A DNA stretch of 64,000 nt from Halomonas sp. Bachu 37 (GCF_039691755.1 NZ_CP137552.1:868001-932000), one strand, 5' to 3'; counted from the first letter of the stretch, positions 24,987 to 34,152 are shown. Translations and numbers: made by a program. The notes: generated by a model from the letters alone, not told the origin.

Positions 24987-26625
24987 ACGTTTTCACAGCT
25001 GCCAGACTCTCAACGAGAGAGGCTCGGTCTTCGCTGCGCTCGCGTTGTGCTTCGGAGAAGCTGTTGCGAATTTCTTTCAGCTTGCCGTTGACCTCTGCAA
25101 AGTTGTTTCGGATGGTTTCGTCTACAACCCTGAGAATAGAGTTTTTGAACTCCCATGCAATATCCTCGCTTAGACCACGAATCGCTTGGTTTCTGCGCTC
25201 TTCCATCTGCTCACGCTGGCGTGCTTCTTCACGAATACGCTCTTCTTCGGGATCATTCCCGAACATAGAAAACAGTATTTGGCCGGCCTGGACGGCAATG
25301 CCGATTGCCGGCACGATCTTATTAACTATCTGCTCACCTATTTTCCCCATGGTGACTGGACCGATACCTTTGAACAGGCTGGGCAGCAGGTCCTTGCCCA
25401 CCGTCATTGCGCTGACGATATGATCAGGTTTAAGGACTGCCCCAACCTGCCGGATGCCGGCCTCCAGCATATTGAAATCGATACCTGCCTCTTTGTTGGT
25501 TATTTCTGTAACTTCATCACTCGATGCCAACTCGAATTCGTGCTGCGGCGCTTTTATCTGTCCGCTTACCCTGATGCTCTCCAGTACATCTTCAAGCATT
25601 ACCGAGGCTTCAGTAGCCAACCTGCGGAGTTCTACCTCAAGCTCGGAAAATACCTCAGCATTGGAACCCTTTACTAGCTCTGCCACTTTGGTCTGAGCGC
25701 TATCCGGATTGTCCGAAATGATGCTGAAGGAGCGTTTTTCTATGAAGGCAGACTTCGCCTCAATAAGCCCCTTCAAACTGGATCGCAAGTGGACCTCGCG
25801 TTGAGCAATTTCCGAAAAGAATGTGTCAATCTGCGAAATATAGGCGGAGTCGTTCTGCTTATCGAGCAGATCTAGCGTCTCGTTGAAGAAGGTACTTAAC
25901 TCCCTGACGAAGCCTTCCACGATATCGCTCTGCCTGACCGAATTCAGGAACTTATACAATTCGCGCTCAAGGTGCGGCAACCCAGAATTGGTTAGCAGAT
26001 TATCCTTACTCTCCAGTTTAGCCTTCAGGGCGGTCTTGGCATTGACTTCAAGGATTGGAATGGCCTGTAACACCTGCTGCCGGCCCCTTTGTCGGGCCAT
26101 TTCCTGGAAACGGTGGCGCAGTTCATCCTTGAGTCGCTCGGCGTCTAGCGGTTCCAACCTGTTCTTGCAGTTGAGCACCAGAACAACTTTTTTATTACGT
26201 TCAACTAGCTCAAGCAGGGTAGACAGAGTGTTCGCTTCCTCAAGCACTCCAAGCGGATTGACCACGAAGATCACGGCATCGGCCGAATACAGCTGCTCCC
26301 GAGTCACCGCTTCATGGCTTTTGGGAGCATCAATACCGGGTGTGTCGAGGATTTCGAATTCACGCCACTGATATTTGCTGATCCTGTCAGTCTCTGGTTT
26401 GTCGGCTACCTTGGCTCGGTCGGCCTCACCGAGCAGTGCATTGATTAGAGTGCTTTTGCCAGCATTATAGACACCATAGACCATGATAGAGACATCAGGG
26501 GAAGAGCGTTTTACTGCAACCATCTTACGGATCGGGGCTAGCCCAGAGGGATTGTATTTCTCGCATACACCGTCGATGGTTTCGAAGGCGGTGAAGGCTT
26601 GGGATAGAGTGCTGTCTTGCATCAT
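24979..26625 (-). CDS. Dynamin-like large GTPase
   Basis: 548 aa. The N-terminal G domain has G1 GVYNAGKST at 51-59, G3 LDTPGID at 93-99 and a G4-like LNCKN at 151-155. A long helical stalk (about 200-370) follows. A hydrophobic glycine-containing segment near 400-455 (LLPSLFKGIGPVTMGKIG, AIGIAVQAGQILFSMFG) could be a membrane paddle, and a charged coiled coil forms the C-terminus. This G-domain/stalk/paddle order is that of bacterial dynamin-like proteins such as LeoA. The start ATG overlaps the stop of the upstream dynamin-like gene (ATGA), so the two are probably made in fixed ratio and may form a hetero-oligomer that remodels membrane. Confidence 0.85.
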   Translation of the reverse strand: MMQDSTLSQAFTAFETIDGVCEKYNPSGLAPIRKMVAVKRSSPDVSIMVYGVYNAGKSTLINALLGEADRAKVADKPETDRISKYQWREFEILDTPGIDAPKSHEAVTREQLYSADAVIFVVNPLGVLEEANTLSTLLELVERNKKVVLVLNCKNRLEPLDAERLKDELRHRFQEMARQRGRQQVLQAIPILEVNAKTALKAKLESKDNLLTNSGLPHLERELYKFLNSVRQSDIVEGFVRELSTFFNETLDLLDKQNDSAYISQIDTFFSEIAQREVHLRSSLKGLIEAKSAFIEKRSFSIISDNPDSAQTKVAELVKGSNAEVFSELEVELRRLATEASVMLEDVLESIRVSGQIKAPQHEFELASSDEVTEITNKEAGIDFNMLEAGIRQVGAVLKPDHIVSAMTVGKDLLPSLFKGIGPVTMGKIGEQIVNKIVPAIGIAVQAGQILFSMFGNDPEEERIREEARQREQMEERRNQAIRGLSEDIAWEFKNSILRVVDETIRNNFAEVNGKLKEIRNSFSEAQRERSEDRASLVESLAAVKTYA

Positions 26626-28388
26626 TGGTTTACCTGCGCGAGGTTTTCAAGATTATCCATTAGCTCGGTCATGTCGCGGTCTAGAGCACCGCAGTATTCC
26701 AGCATGGCCGTGCGAAGTGGGCCGTAGAGCGTATTGACATGTTCATCGAGCAGGCGGGGAAGAATATTCGAGTAGTTTTCTATGGCTGCCTGACGCTGCT
26801 CTTCACGATTGTCGCTTACGACTACTTGATGGCGGCCATATTCGGCACTGGCAGAGCGACCGACCATACTGGATGCACTGCCCACTGATGCACCTATCGC
26901 GGCCCCCGCAGGACCACCTAAAAGGAAGCCTGCAGCACCCCCTAAAAGGGTTCCGCCCAGTCCCCATAAGCTTTTATTGCCCTCGCGAGTACCAACAAAA
27001 TACTCTTTCTCTTCAGTAATTTCCCGATACTCGGGAATACCGCTCAGGCGGCTACTGTCGAATGCCTGCTTAAGGCCTTGTTGCTGCCGCTCGCCGATCT
27101 TGTTTAAGGCTTCTATAGCCAGCTGGGATATTATCTCGCTTGCCTTCTGACGAAGCGCATTTTCCAGATCAGCGTGTTCGTCAATGAATACCTGATTGAT
27201 ATAGGCTCTCATCTGACTCGATCCTTGAACGCCCAAGCTGCTCAGCTCGCGTTGCAAGTCATCGTTTTGCTTGCCAATGCTATTGGCAAAGCCACTGATA
27301 ATCTCACGCATACCGGCGAGATCGTCAGCAGTAACGCGGATCGAGTGCCTGAGATTCTCCATCGGCATGTTCAGTTTGATGGACAGAGCTTGGCTAGCAC
27401 AAATTACTTGTAGTTCGTACATCAACCTGCCCATGCCGCTCTCGGCGATGCCCTCAGGGGTCATGTTGCGCTCTGCATAGCGAGTGGAAATGGGTAGTAC
27501 CTCTGCCAAGACGCTGGAACTGTTTTGTAACTGTTCCAACTCACCATTAACATACTCAACCTGATCCCGGCGATCCAAAAGATCCTTCATCACCACCATT
27601 GTGACCAAGTTGCCTTCCTCATCCTCGTCTTCGTTGGTAGTGTCGCTGCCGGTCAGAAGAACCATGATCTTCTTATTGCTGTTAAGCAGTTCGGTTATCT
27701 CCTCCATGTCCGATGCACGCCCCGGTGCTTGCGAGCTCATCGTATAAAGAATTAGATCCGCATGCTCGGCGTACTCCTTGGCGAGGTCACCATTTTTGGC
27801 ATTAACCGAGTGCAGCCCAGGAGAGTCGACCCATGTCAGGCCTGGAAGTTTGAATCCCTGAATGGAACTAGTGGCCTCGGTTGCATTGACCCGAAATTGT
27901 AAGGTTTTCTCAGCCTCTTTATCTTGGTCGCCGCTAGCTACATTAGTTTGCTCGGCAGAAAAATAAGTAGGGCTTAGGGATTTTTCCTTAAGTTCAGGTG
28001 TCGGCTCACTATGTCCCCAAGCCATGTAGTTGCCGAGCGAACTCTTACCCGATTTCACCTTACCGTAGATGAACACCAGCAAGGAGTCGCCAAAATCTTT
28101 CCGAAACTGGATACCTTTAGAACGAGCAGCGGCTTGCTGCTCCCAGTTATCAAAATTTTTCTCCAGTTGGCCTGAAAGATTGTATGCCAAAGACTGTAAC
28201 GGATTTTCCGATCCGATCAATTGGACGAATCTTTCGTTTCGTTGCTTCAGCTGTTCGCAAAACCTTTTTCGCAACTGATCAAAATCCGACTCCTTGTTCT
28301 TAATGTCGTTTTTTTTGTTATCAAAATCTCTCTGAAGAGCTTTGAACGATGCCATTAACTCAGCTCGGGAAGTGGATTCTTTTTGCAT
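26622..28388 (-). CDS. Dynamin-like large GTPase with glycine-rich membrane hairpin
   Basis: 588 aa. An N-terminal coiled coil (1-90) precedes the G domain: G1 GKVKSGKSS at 109-117, G3 WVDSPG at 186-191 and a degenerate G4 TGSD at 246-249. The helical stalk runs to about 480. A strongly hydrophobic Gly/Ala hairpin follows (GGTLLGGAAGFLLGG, AAIGASVGSASSMVG), typical of a membrane-inserting tip, then a terminal helix. It pairs with the next gene by ATGA overlap. Two tandem, non-identical dynamin-like genes are characteristic of bacterial dynamin pairs such as LeoA/LeoBC; a defence role is inferred from those and from the surrounding island. Confidence 0.85.
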   Translation of the reverse strand: MQKESTSRAELMASFKALQRDFDNKKNDIKNKESDFDQLRKRFCEQLKQRNERFVQLIGSENPLQSLAYNLSGQLEKNFDNWEQQAAARSKGIQFRKDFGDSLLVFIYGKVKSGKSSLGNYMAWGHSEPTPELKEKSLSPTYFSAEQTNVASGDQDKEAEKTLQFRVNATEATSSIQGFKLPGLTWVDSPGLHSVNAKNGDLAKEYAEHADLILYTMSSQAPGRASDMEEITELLNSNKKIMVLLTGSDTTNEDEDEEGNLVTMVVMKDLLDRRDQVEYVNGELEQLQNSSSVLAEVLPISTRYAERNMTPEGIAESGMGRLMYELQVICASQALSIKLNMPMENLRHSIRVTADDLAGMREIISGFANSIGKQNDDLQRELSSLGVQGSSQMRAYINQVFIDEHADLENALRQKASEIISQLAIEALNKIGERQQQGLKQAFDSSRLSGIPEYREITEEKEYFVGTREGNKSLWGLGGTLLGGAAGFLLGGPAGAAIGASVGSASSMVGRSASAEYGRHQVVVSDNREEQRQAAIENYSNILPRLLDEHVNTLYGPLRTAMLEYCGALDRDMTELMDNLENLAQVNQ

Positions 28389-28394
28389 TTTTGA

Positions 28395-29114
28395 TTACTC
28401 TTCCCGCTCGATATTGATCTTGATCTTGCTTTTGAGTTGTTGCAGGCGTTCGATGCGATTTGAAGCTGCGCGAGCTTTCTCGCAATCCTCTCGTTCGCCA
28501 TCACTAAGAGATATATAAACGGACTCCTCGGCTAGCATTAGTGACACCCCAACATTGCCAGTTAGCATTGATGAATAGGAGGGTTTTTTGTCAGATATCG
28601 GTTCGTTTCTTGAAGACAAGCTATCAAGCACCCGTAGGTTAGTGAGGAAAGCCTTTATTTCTTTTTGGGTGCAATAGTATTGTGAGGTTTCATCTGTTCT
28701 CAGTATTGATATTACTGCTTGGGCATATTCAGAGGTGGCTAGCTCCTTAGACTTAAGGGCTGACTCTAATTTCTTAAGAGTTAACTTTCTTCTAGCTCCT
28801 GGTAGCCTAGATTCCATCCTCCCCAAGGAATCATATTCACTCTCACTTTGTACTACTATTTCTAGAGGTTTCCCCAATCCCTCTGCTGAGCGAGCCAAGA
28901 GGGTATGTGCATATTCCAGTCGACTTTTCTTGAGGTTTGCCAAGTGAGTTTTGAGGCTCTTGCGTTGACGCTGGCGCTCAGCTTCGCGCTCCTGCTCACG
29001 GCGCTCTTCTTCGCCGCAGGTGTACGATGAATCGTCATCGTCGTCAGATACAGCTTTTACGACAGCCGCTGCAGCAGCGACGGCGGCAGCGCCGATCAGC
29101 CAAGGTAGTGGCAT
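28395..29114 (-). CDS. Membrane-anchored coiled-coil accessory protein of the GTPase operon
   Basis: 239 aa of no known family. One N-terminal hydrophobic helix (LPWLIGAAAVAAAAAVVKAV) is followed by a run of acidic residues (SDDDDDSS) and a highly charged EERREQEREAERQRQR coiled coil, then a basic/helical middle and a short C-terminal helix. The likely topology is a single-pass anchor with a cytoplasmic body. It sits 6 nt upstream of the larger dynamin-like gene and 14 nt downstream of the small GTPase gene. It may tether or nucleate the GTPases at the inner membrane. That role is inferred only from layout. Confidence 0.7.
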   Translation of the reverse strand: MPLPWLIGAAAVAAAAAVVKAVSDDDDDSSYTCGEEERREQEREAERQRQRKSLKTHLANLKKSRLEYAHTLLARSAEGLGKPLEIVVQSESEYDSLGRMESRLPGARRKLTLKKLESALKSKELATSEYAQAVISILRTDETSQYYCTQKEIKAFLTNLRVLDSLSSRNEPISDKKPSYSSMLTGNVGVSLMLAEESVYISLSDGEREDCEKARAASNRIERLQQLKSKIKINIEREE

Positions 29115-29128
29115 GAGTATATCCTTCG

Positions 29129-29992
29129 TTAAATACTATTAATTTTTTTCTGAATAATACTGATTTCATCGCTATGCGAATTAAACTCTTGCCTTAATTT
29201 CTCCATTATCTGATTGAAGATGCTTATCTTCTCAATATAAGGTTTCTTTAAGCTTGAAATGAACTGGCGCTCTTCTTCGATGGCTTGCTCCAGCTCTTTC
29301 AGCAACTGCGCTTCTCTCACCTGCTGTCGTCTGTAACGAGCGGCTTCAAGCTGATCCTTGATCTCCAGCGATAGCGTATCGAGATATTGTGCCAGGTTAG
29401 GGATACCACTCTTTTTTGTCAGAACGGGCTTGCTTTCGGCAATGCCTTTACGATAACGAGTGTTGGAAACTTTAAAGCAGGTAGGTTGGATGCCAATTTG
29501 CTCCTGCAGCTGCTCCATAATACGGGAGCTAACACTGTTCATGGCTCCATTTTCATCTTTATCCAACTGGCTAAGGACTATAACTAGGCGCCGATCAATT
29601 TCTTCTGTATATACAGCTTTTACTTCAATGAGGAGGTCGATTTCTTCCTGATCGAGCTCGCCTTGTAGCGCATGGACGAAAAGGATGATATCCGCACTGT
29701 CCAGCCCCTTGAAGGCTTGTTCACTGTCGTCGTCATCGATGCCGAGCCCGGGAGTGTCGACCAAAATATAATGGTCTGTTTCTAGCTCGCGATTGACGCG
29801 AGTAGTGCGTACAGCCCCCGTTTTGAAGAATTCTTGCTCAACATGCCCTGAAAGCATGTTGAGCAAGGAGCTCTTGCCGGCCTTGACCAGACCCCATGCA
29901 GCAATACGAGGTTTTTCACCGAGCACAGATACTGCTAACAGATTACTGCAAGCATTTTCCAGCTGTGCCAGCACTTGTTCTCTTTCGCTCAT
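29129..29992 (-). CDS. Small Era/dynamin-type GTPase, first gene of the operon
   Basis: 287 aa. All canonical GTPase motifs are present: G1 GLVKAGKSS at 34-42, a G2 threonine in VRTTRV near 63, G3 VDTPGLG at 78-84 and G4 SQLDKD at 141-146. After the G domain come about 80 residues of charged coiled coil (ELEQAIEEERQFISSLKKP). The G1 style (VKAGKSS) matches that of the neighbouring dynamin-like protein, so the genes may have diverged from a common ancestor. It has no membrane segment. As first gene of five on one strand, with gaps of 14 nt or less, it may be the regulatory subunit. Confidence 0.85.
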   Translation of the reverse strand: MSEREQVLAQLENACSNLLAVSVLGEKPRIAAWGLVKAGKSSLLNMLSGHVEQEFFKTGAVRTTRVNRELETDHYILVDTPGLGIDDDDSEQAFKGLDSADIILFVHALQGELDQEEIDLLIEVKAVYTEEIDRRLVIVLSQLDKDENGAMNSVSSRIMEQLQEQIGIQPTCFKVSNTRYRKGIAESKPVLTKKSGIPNLAQYLDTLSLEIKDQLEAARYRRQQVREAQLLKELEQAIEEERQFISSLKKPYIEKISIFNQIMEKLRQEFNSHSDEISIIQKKINSI

Positions 29993-30373
29993 GTGATGTC
30001 CTATTTTTAGTTAGGGGCAACTTGGTGGCTTGCATCGCGTTTAGCGGTGTCGAATAGATCCGCCGCAGTCTGTCCAGCTTCCGCCTGATTTCTTCTACCT
30101 ATACTATGATCATGCACGTGGGTCTGATCGTTAAGAGCCCAATTACTGGTAGAGCAGTCATTCCACCAGTATCCCGAATGCCAGCGTGAGTCCTCTCTTG
30201 AGAGATATCATGGCGTTTCCCTGCGCGTGCTAAACAAACATCGGCAGGCAAACTAAAGACTTGAGCGCGATATACAGGCCGCCGCAGCTGCATGGTAGCC
30301 ACCGGCGGGGTAAATCTGTCTATCTCGCCACCGTCTGACTGAGCCATCCGATGAAGCAGATCTCTTTCGCCCA
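29993..30373. other. Upstream region of the GTPase operon
   Basis: About 380 nt. Minus-strand frames here are short and shift: a 91-codon frame (30099-30374) starts at the IS3 end, and another short open piece ends 16 nt before the GTPase start. They could be debris of a further operon gene cut by the IS. I cannot support a gene. The operon promoter must lie here or in the IS. Confidence 0.4.
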
Positions 30374-30403
30374 TGTTCTGGTCAAGTCAGAGCGGACACA
30401 GTT

Positions 30404-30845
30404 TCAAGCCGCAACTGCCAGTTCGATTTCCCTCGGCGTCTGATAGGCCAAGGTCGAGTGGAGTCGGCAGCTGTTGTACTCCATCTCGATATAGTCGATC
30501 ACATCCCGCCGTGCCACCTGGTGACTTGCATACCGCTGGTCGGCCAGCCACTCGCTTTTCAGTGAGCCAAAGAAGCGCTCCATGACGGCATTGTCCCAGC
30601 AATTCCCTTTGCGGCTCATCGAGGCTTGGAACCCATGCCGGACCAGCGTGCCCCGGTACTCATGCGACGCGTATTGGCTGCCGCGATCGCTATGATGGAG
30701 CAGGCCCCGATGCTAGTCATCAGGGCCACGTCGTCGCCAGTCATAGAAGCCACTCCGACTGACCTGCATAACCCGACACAACACGACCACGGGATAGGTG
30801 GCCTTCTCCGACTCGACGAACTGGTATCTCAGCTCGACTCTTTGG
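30404..30845 (-). pseudogene. IS3-family orfB with internal deletion
   Basis: The 5' part reads RYQFVESEKATYPVVVLCRVMQVSRSGFYDWR, then GPDD and an in-frame TAG, joined directly to the 3' part with LLHHSDRGSQYAS and CWDNAVMERFFGSLKSEW. The second aspartate and final glutamate of DDE remain, but the first aspartate and about 130 residues are missing. Confidence 0.87.
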
Positions 30846-31122
30846 CGAAGAAGGCCGCCGCCTTTTTTAAAATATCCTTTTCAATCTGAAGCTTGCGGAC
30901 TTCTTCACGGAGCTTCTTGAGCTCGGCATCGCGATCGTCCTCCCGCCGCCCCGGGCTGCCGGAGGCCTGCTGACGGTGCTGACGGCACCAGCGATCCAGT
31001 ACGCTGCGCTCCACGCCCAAGCGCCGGGCGGCCTCCGATACGGAATACCCCTGATCGCTCACCAGGCTCACCGCATCCGCCTTGAACTCATCGGAAAATC
31101 GACGTCGAGTCTTCTTTGTCAT
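30829..31122 (-). CDS. IS3-family OrfA
   Basis: 97 aa from MTKKTRRRFSDEF; an upstream start at 31143 is also in frame. The HTH segment AVSLVSDQGYSVSEAARRLGVERSVLDRWCRQ is followed by the leucine-zipper region (ELKKLREEVRKLQIEKDILKKAAAFFAKE). It appears intact, but its orfB partner is deleted, so transposition from this copy would need help in trans. Confidence 0.88.
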   Translation of the reverse strand: MTKKTRRRFSDEFKADAVSLVSDQGYSVSEAARRLGVERSVLDRWCRQHRQQASGSPGRREDDRDAELKKLREEVRKLQIEKDILKKAAAFFAKESS

Positions 31123-31185
31123 GAACACCTCCATTGCCTCCATTATGAGGCTTATTGGGGTGTCCGCTCCAATTAGACCAGTTCA

Positions 31186-31540
31186 CCCAGGCAGAACATC
31201 AGAACAAGAAGAAGATTACTCGCCGCGAGCGGTTCCTGGCTCAGATGGATGCCTTGGTGCCTTGGCAACGGCTGATCGAGGCGCTATCGCTATCCTACTT
31301 CCCGACTCGGCAGGCAAGCGCGGCCGGCCACCCATCGGCCTGGAGCGCATGCTGCGAATCCATTTCTTGCAGCATGCTCGCTGACGAGGCGCTCGAAGAC
31401 GCTATCTACGACACCCAGGTCATGCGTGACTTCATCGGTATCGATCTGGTGATCGAAAGCGTGCCGGACGCGACCACGCTGCTTCGCTTACGTCACTTGC
31501 TGGAGAAGCATGCCCTGACCCATCGGATCTTTGAGGAGAT
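31186..31540 (+). pseudogene. N-terminal fragment of an IS5-group transposase
   Basis: Reads KKKITRRERFLAQMDALVPWQRLIEAL, shifts frame for KRGRPPIGLERMLRIHFLQH, then returns with DEALEDAIYDTQVMRDFIGIDL and VPDATTLLRLRHLLEKH. This is the IS5-group (IS1384-like) transposase N-terminus. It is cut at about 31540 by the second IS427-like element. Confidence 0.85.
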
Positions 31541-32396
31541 TACGCTTTATGTGAAAAATAGACTCGCAAGCAACGCTCGATGCAGGCCAGCGTGACCATG
31601 GCGCGGTAACTTTTCGCCAGCTTGTCGTAGCGCGTACAGAGTCGCCGCTTTTCCTTCATCCAGCCAAACAGGCGCTCTATCTCATTACGACGCCGATAAC
31701 GCGTGCGTTCGAACAGGCGTGGTAGTCCTGGCTTGGGGCGGTGATGCATTGCCGATGCCGGATAGTCGAGCGCATGCCATACCGGTCGCAGTACTGGCGC
31801 AACCCGTCGCTATCGTAACCCCGATCGGCAAGCAGATGGCGGCAACTCTTACGGGGACGCCCGGTAAGGCCCGGCAAGCGAATCTGCTCCATGACGGGAA
31901 CGAGATAGCGTGAATCGGCATGCTGACCAGGCGATAGCAAGAAGCTCAAGGGCACGCCATTGGTATCGCAAACCAGGTGGATCTTGGTCGTCAGTCCGCC
32001 TCGGCTTCGCCCAAGGGCATGGTCTAACGGTTCCTGAGAGCCCCCTTTTTTGCCGCCACCAGCGGCAGAGCGAGTCGCTCGAATCGAGGTGGAATCGGCC
32101 ATCCAGGTATCGAGGTCCATATAGCCGTCTTCCCGAAGCTTCAGGTGAATGCGTGACAGGATACGTTCGAGTGTGCCGTCATCTCGCCACTGACGGAAGC
32201 GCTGGTAGACCGTTTTCCACGGGCCGAAGCGCTCGGGCAGATCCCGCCATTTGGCACCGGAGCAAAGGATCCAGAAGATGCCGTTGAGCATCTGCCGGTC
32301 ATCGCGCCGTGGGCGTCCACGCCCAGCGGGCGTGTCAGGAGAAACGATATCTTCAATCAATGCCCAACCCTGATCGGAAATCTCGTAACGTTCTGC
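31540..32396 (-). pseudogene. IS5-family transposase, frameshifted
   Basis: The main frame starts MAERYEISDQGWALIED and passes without a break through the GGGKKGG region (A6G5 in this copy), which makes OrfA and OrfB one frame. It then shifts near 31755: the expected MHHRPKPGLP continuation is found one frame over (31540-31749) with the catalytic glutamate in RNEIERLFGWMKEKRR. A one-base change therefore separates the last catalytic residue. Confidence 0.85.
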
Positions 32397-32463
32397 CATG
32401 ACAGCACCTCCAAGCCTGATGAAGGAAAGGCTAGCAGGACGTAATTTTTCAGACAAAGCGTAA
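31541..32463 (-). mobile_element. IS5-family (IS427-like) element, copy 2, with broken transposase
   Basis: About 920 bp. The ends read TACGCTTTATGTGAAAAATA at left and, inverted, TACGCTTTGTCTGAAAAATT at right, flanked by TTA/TAA. It is related to but distinct from the copy at 20.05-20.96 kb. It is inserted in an IS5-group fragment. Confidence 0.87.
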
Positions 32464-32707
32464 TCAAACCGCGCCTGTGGCAACTTGAAAAGGACAAATG
32501 AATGGAAGCTTGGTGAGTTCGTGTATCGAGATTTTTTCTTTCACGGCTAAAGTATTTTTCTATTTTGCCGATAATTACTTATTGCAAAGTAAGTCGCAAT
32601 GTAAGGTGGAGAAGCTTTCTGTTTGTGATTATTCGCTTATGTTAATAATTCTTAATTTATATAGTTAGCTTAAAAGATTCCAAATAATGGTAATGCAGGG
32701 GAGAAAA
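32464..32707. other. AT-rich leader of the GTPase gene
   Basis: About 240 nt, clearly more AT-rich than the IS DNA on its left. It presumably holds the promoter of the GTPase gene; a GGGGAG ribosome site lies at its end. No other feature recognised. Confidence 0.4.
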
Positions 32708-33925
32708 ATGAATACTGAAAACTCAGGGTCCGCTTTAATTAATTCTCTAGAGGAATTGGCAAGCAGCTTACCTGAACCAGTAAAGAGAATCTTTATGGAA
32801 GAAATACAATCCATGAAGGAGATCTTTATAGAGGCCCGTCCGCCCCGTATTATGGTCTTGGGAAGAAGGGGGGCAGGAAAGTCTTCTCTAATAAACGCAT
32901 TGTTGAATAAAAAAGTTGCTGAGGTAGGGTCGGTAGTTTCAGAAACTGGTAAAGCCTCTTGGCATACTATCGGTGAAGGTGACCAGCAAATAGAAATTAT
33001 AGATACTCGGGGTATAGGCGATAACAGTCGACCAGAGAGCGCCAGTTTTGACGATGCAGTTGAAGAAATTGAAAATAGTATCAGGCGCAAAGCGCCTGAT
33101 ATTCTGATTTTTGCATGCAAATCTAAGGAAGTTGACGCTCATCTAGATAAAGATATACAAGCTATACAAGATATCCGTAATTTTGTTTACAATAAAAATG
33201 GCTACAAGCTTCCGATACTCTGCGTCGTGACGCAAGTGGATGAGTTAGATCCAAAGCGAGCCCAGTTATGGGATAATAACACACGAAAAGTTGAAAATAT
33301 TAAAACCGCCTGCGGGGTCATAAAAAGCTCATTTTCTAAACTTGACGTCCCGATTATTACTGTTATGCCTGTTTGTGCTTATGCAGAATATGACGATTCT
33401 GGAATCGTAGTCGAAGAGTATGATGAACGATGGAATATTGATAGTCTAAAAGAGGAGATAATTAATAACATCCCAAAGTGCTCGCAGCTCTTCCAGGCAA
33501 GGGCTGATCAAAGAATAGATACCAAGAAGAATTATTCAAGGAAGTTGATTAAAACTACCGCAAGCACTTGCTCAGCTATAGCAGCGACACCAATACCTCT
33601 CGCTGATATTTTTCCAATAACTGCACTTCAAATAGCTATGGTTTCTGGGATTGCAAGAATTTCGGGTCGTGACTTTACAAAAGAGAATGCCTTGGATTTT
33701 CTTGGCGCCATGGGAGTTAATGTAGGTGTAGGGTTTGCCCTCAGGGAAGCGGCTCGTGCAGCTGCAAAGTTTATTCCCGGATTCGGCAATGTGGCCTCTG
33801 GCACCGTGGCTTTTATAGGAACCCAAGCGATTGGCGAAGCCGCGATACTTTACTTCATTGAAGGGGCATCAAAAGAAGAAGCCAAGCAAAAATATGAAAA
33901 AGAGAGGAGTAAAGCTGAGAAATGA
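32708..33925 (+). CDS. Era-like GTPase with hydrophobic C-terminal (DUF697-like) region
   Basis: 405 aa from the ATG at 32708, which has GGGGAG 5 nt upstream. The G domain has G1 GRRGAGKSS at 52-60, G3 IDTRG at 98-102 and G4 TQVD at 175-178. The C-terminal 150 residues contain two hydrophobic stretches (STCSAIAATPIPLADIFPITALQIAMVSGIA, FLGAMGVNVGVGFALREAARAA) as in GTPases with a DUF697/YcjF-like membrane part. Base composition is much more AT-rich than the flanks, so it was acquired separately. It faces away from the multi-GTPase operon, from which it is parted only by IS remnants. It may be another part of that system. Confidence 0.8.
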   Translation: MNTENSGSALINSLEELASSLPEPVKRIFMEEIQSMKEIFIEARPPRIMVLGRRGAGKSSLINALLNKKVAEVGSVVSETGKASWHTIGEGDQQIEIIDTRGIGDNSRPESASFDDAVEEIENSIRRKAPDILIFACKSKEVDAHLDKDIQAIQDIRNFVYNKNGYKLPILCVVTQVDELDPKRAQLWDNNTRKVENIKTACGVIKSSFSKLDVPIITVMPVCAYAEYDDSGIVVEEYDERWNIDSLKEEIINNIPKCSQLFQARADQRIDTKKNYSRKLIKTTASTCSAIAATPIPLADIFPITALQIAMVSGIARISGRDFTKENALDFLGAMGVNVGVGFALREAARAAAKFIPGFGNVASGTVAFIGTQAIGEAAILYFIEGASKEEAKQKYEKERSKAEK

Positions 33926-34152
33926 TCGTTTTCAATGAGAGAAGACGTACTTCTACACATGGCTCGGCATATGCTACAGAGTGAAAATAGTCCAGCAAGC
34001 TTCGAGCATAATCAGGTCGGGCTCAGAGAGTGCTCTGTGTCTGGCTCTGTCCGCTTTTAGCTGGCCGGCGTACTGTGCTTGCCCCAAGATCGATTCGCTC
34101 AAGCAGCTATGGTTTGAGAAATACTCTGTGATTATTAGAGGACATACTAAGC

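Larger units (their letters stand above)
30374..31185 (-). mobile_element. IS3-family element with a large internal deletion
   Basis: About 810 bp between matching ends, TGTTCTGGTCAAGTC... at 30374 and, inverted, TGAACTGGTCTAATT... at 31185, both leading into GAGCGGACAC. It encodes an intact orfA, while orfB keeps only its first and last parts. A full IS3 of this kind would be about 1.2 kb, so roughly 400 bp of the catalytic core is gone. It lies between the GTPase operon and IS5 pieces. Confidence 0.88.

Noticed and set aside
26880..27000. Gly/Ala-rich hydrophobic part of the larger dynamin-like protein considered as a holin-like toxin
   Set aside because: It is in frame within a full dynamin-like protein and fits a membrane-inserting tip.
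30099..30374. 91-codon frame between the IS3 end and the GTPase operon
   Set aside because: Starts exactly at the IS end, contains no domain, and competing frames are equally open; possibly debris of a lost gene.
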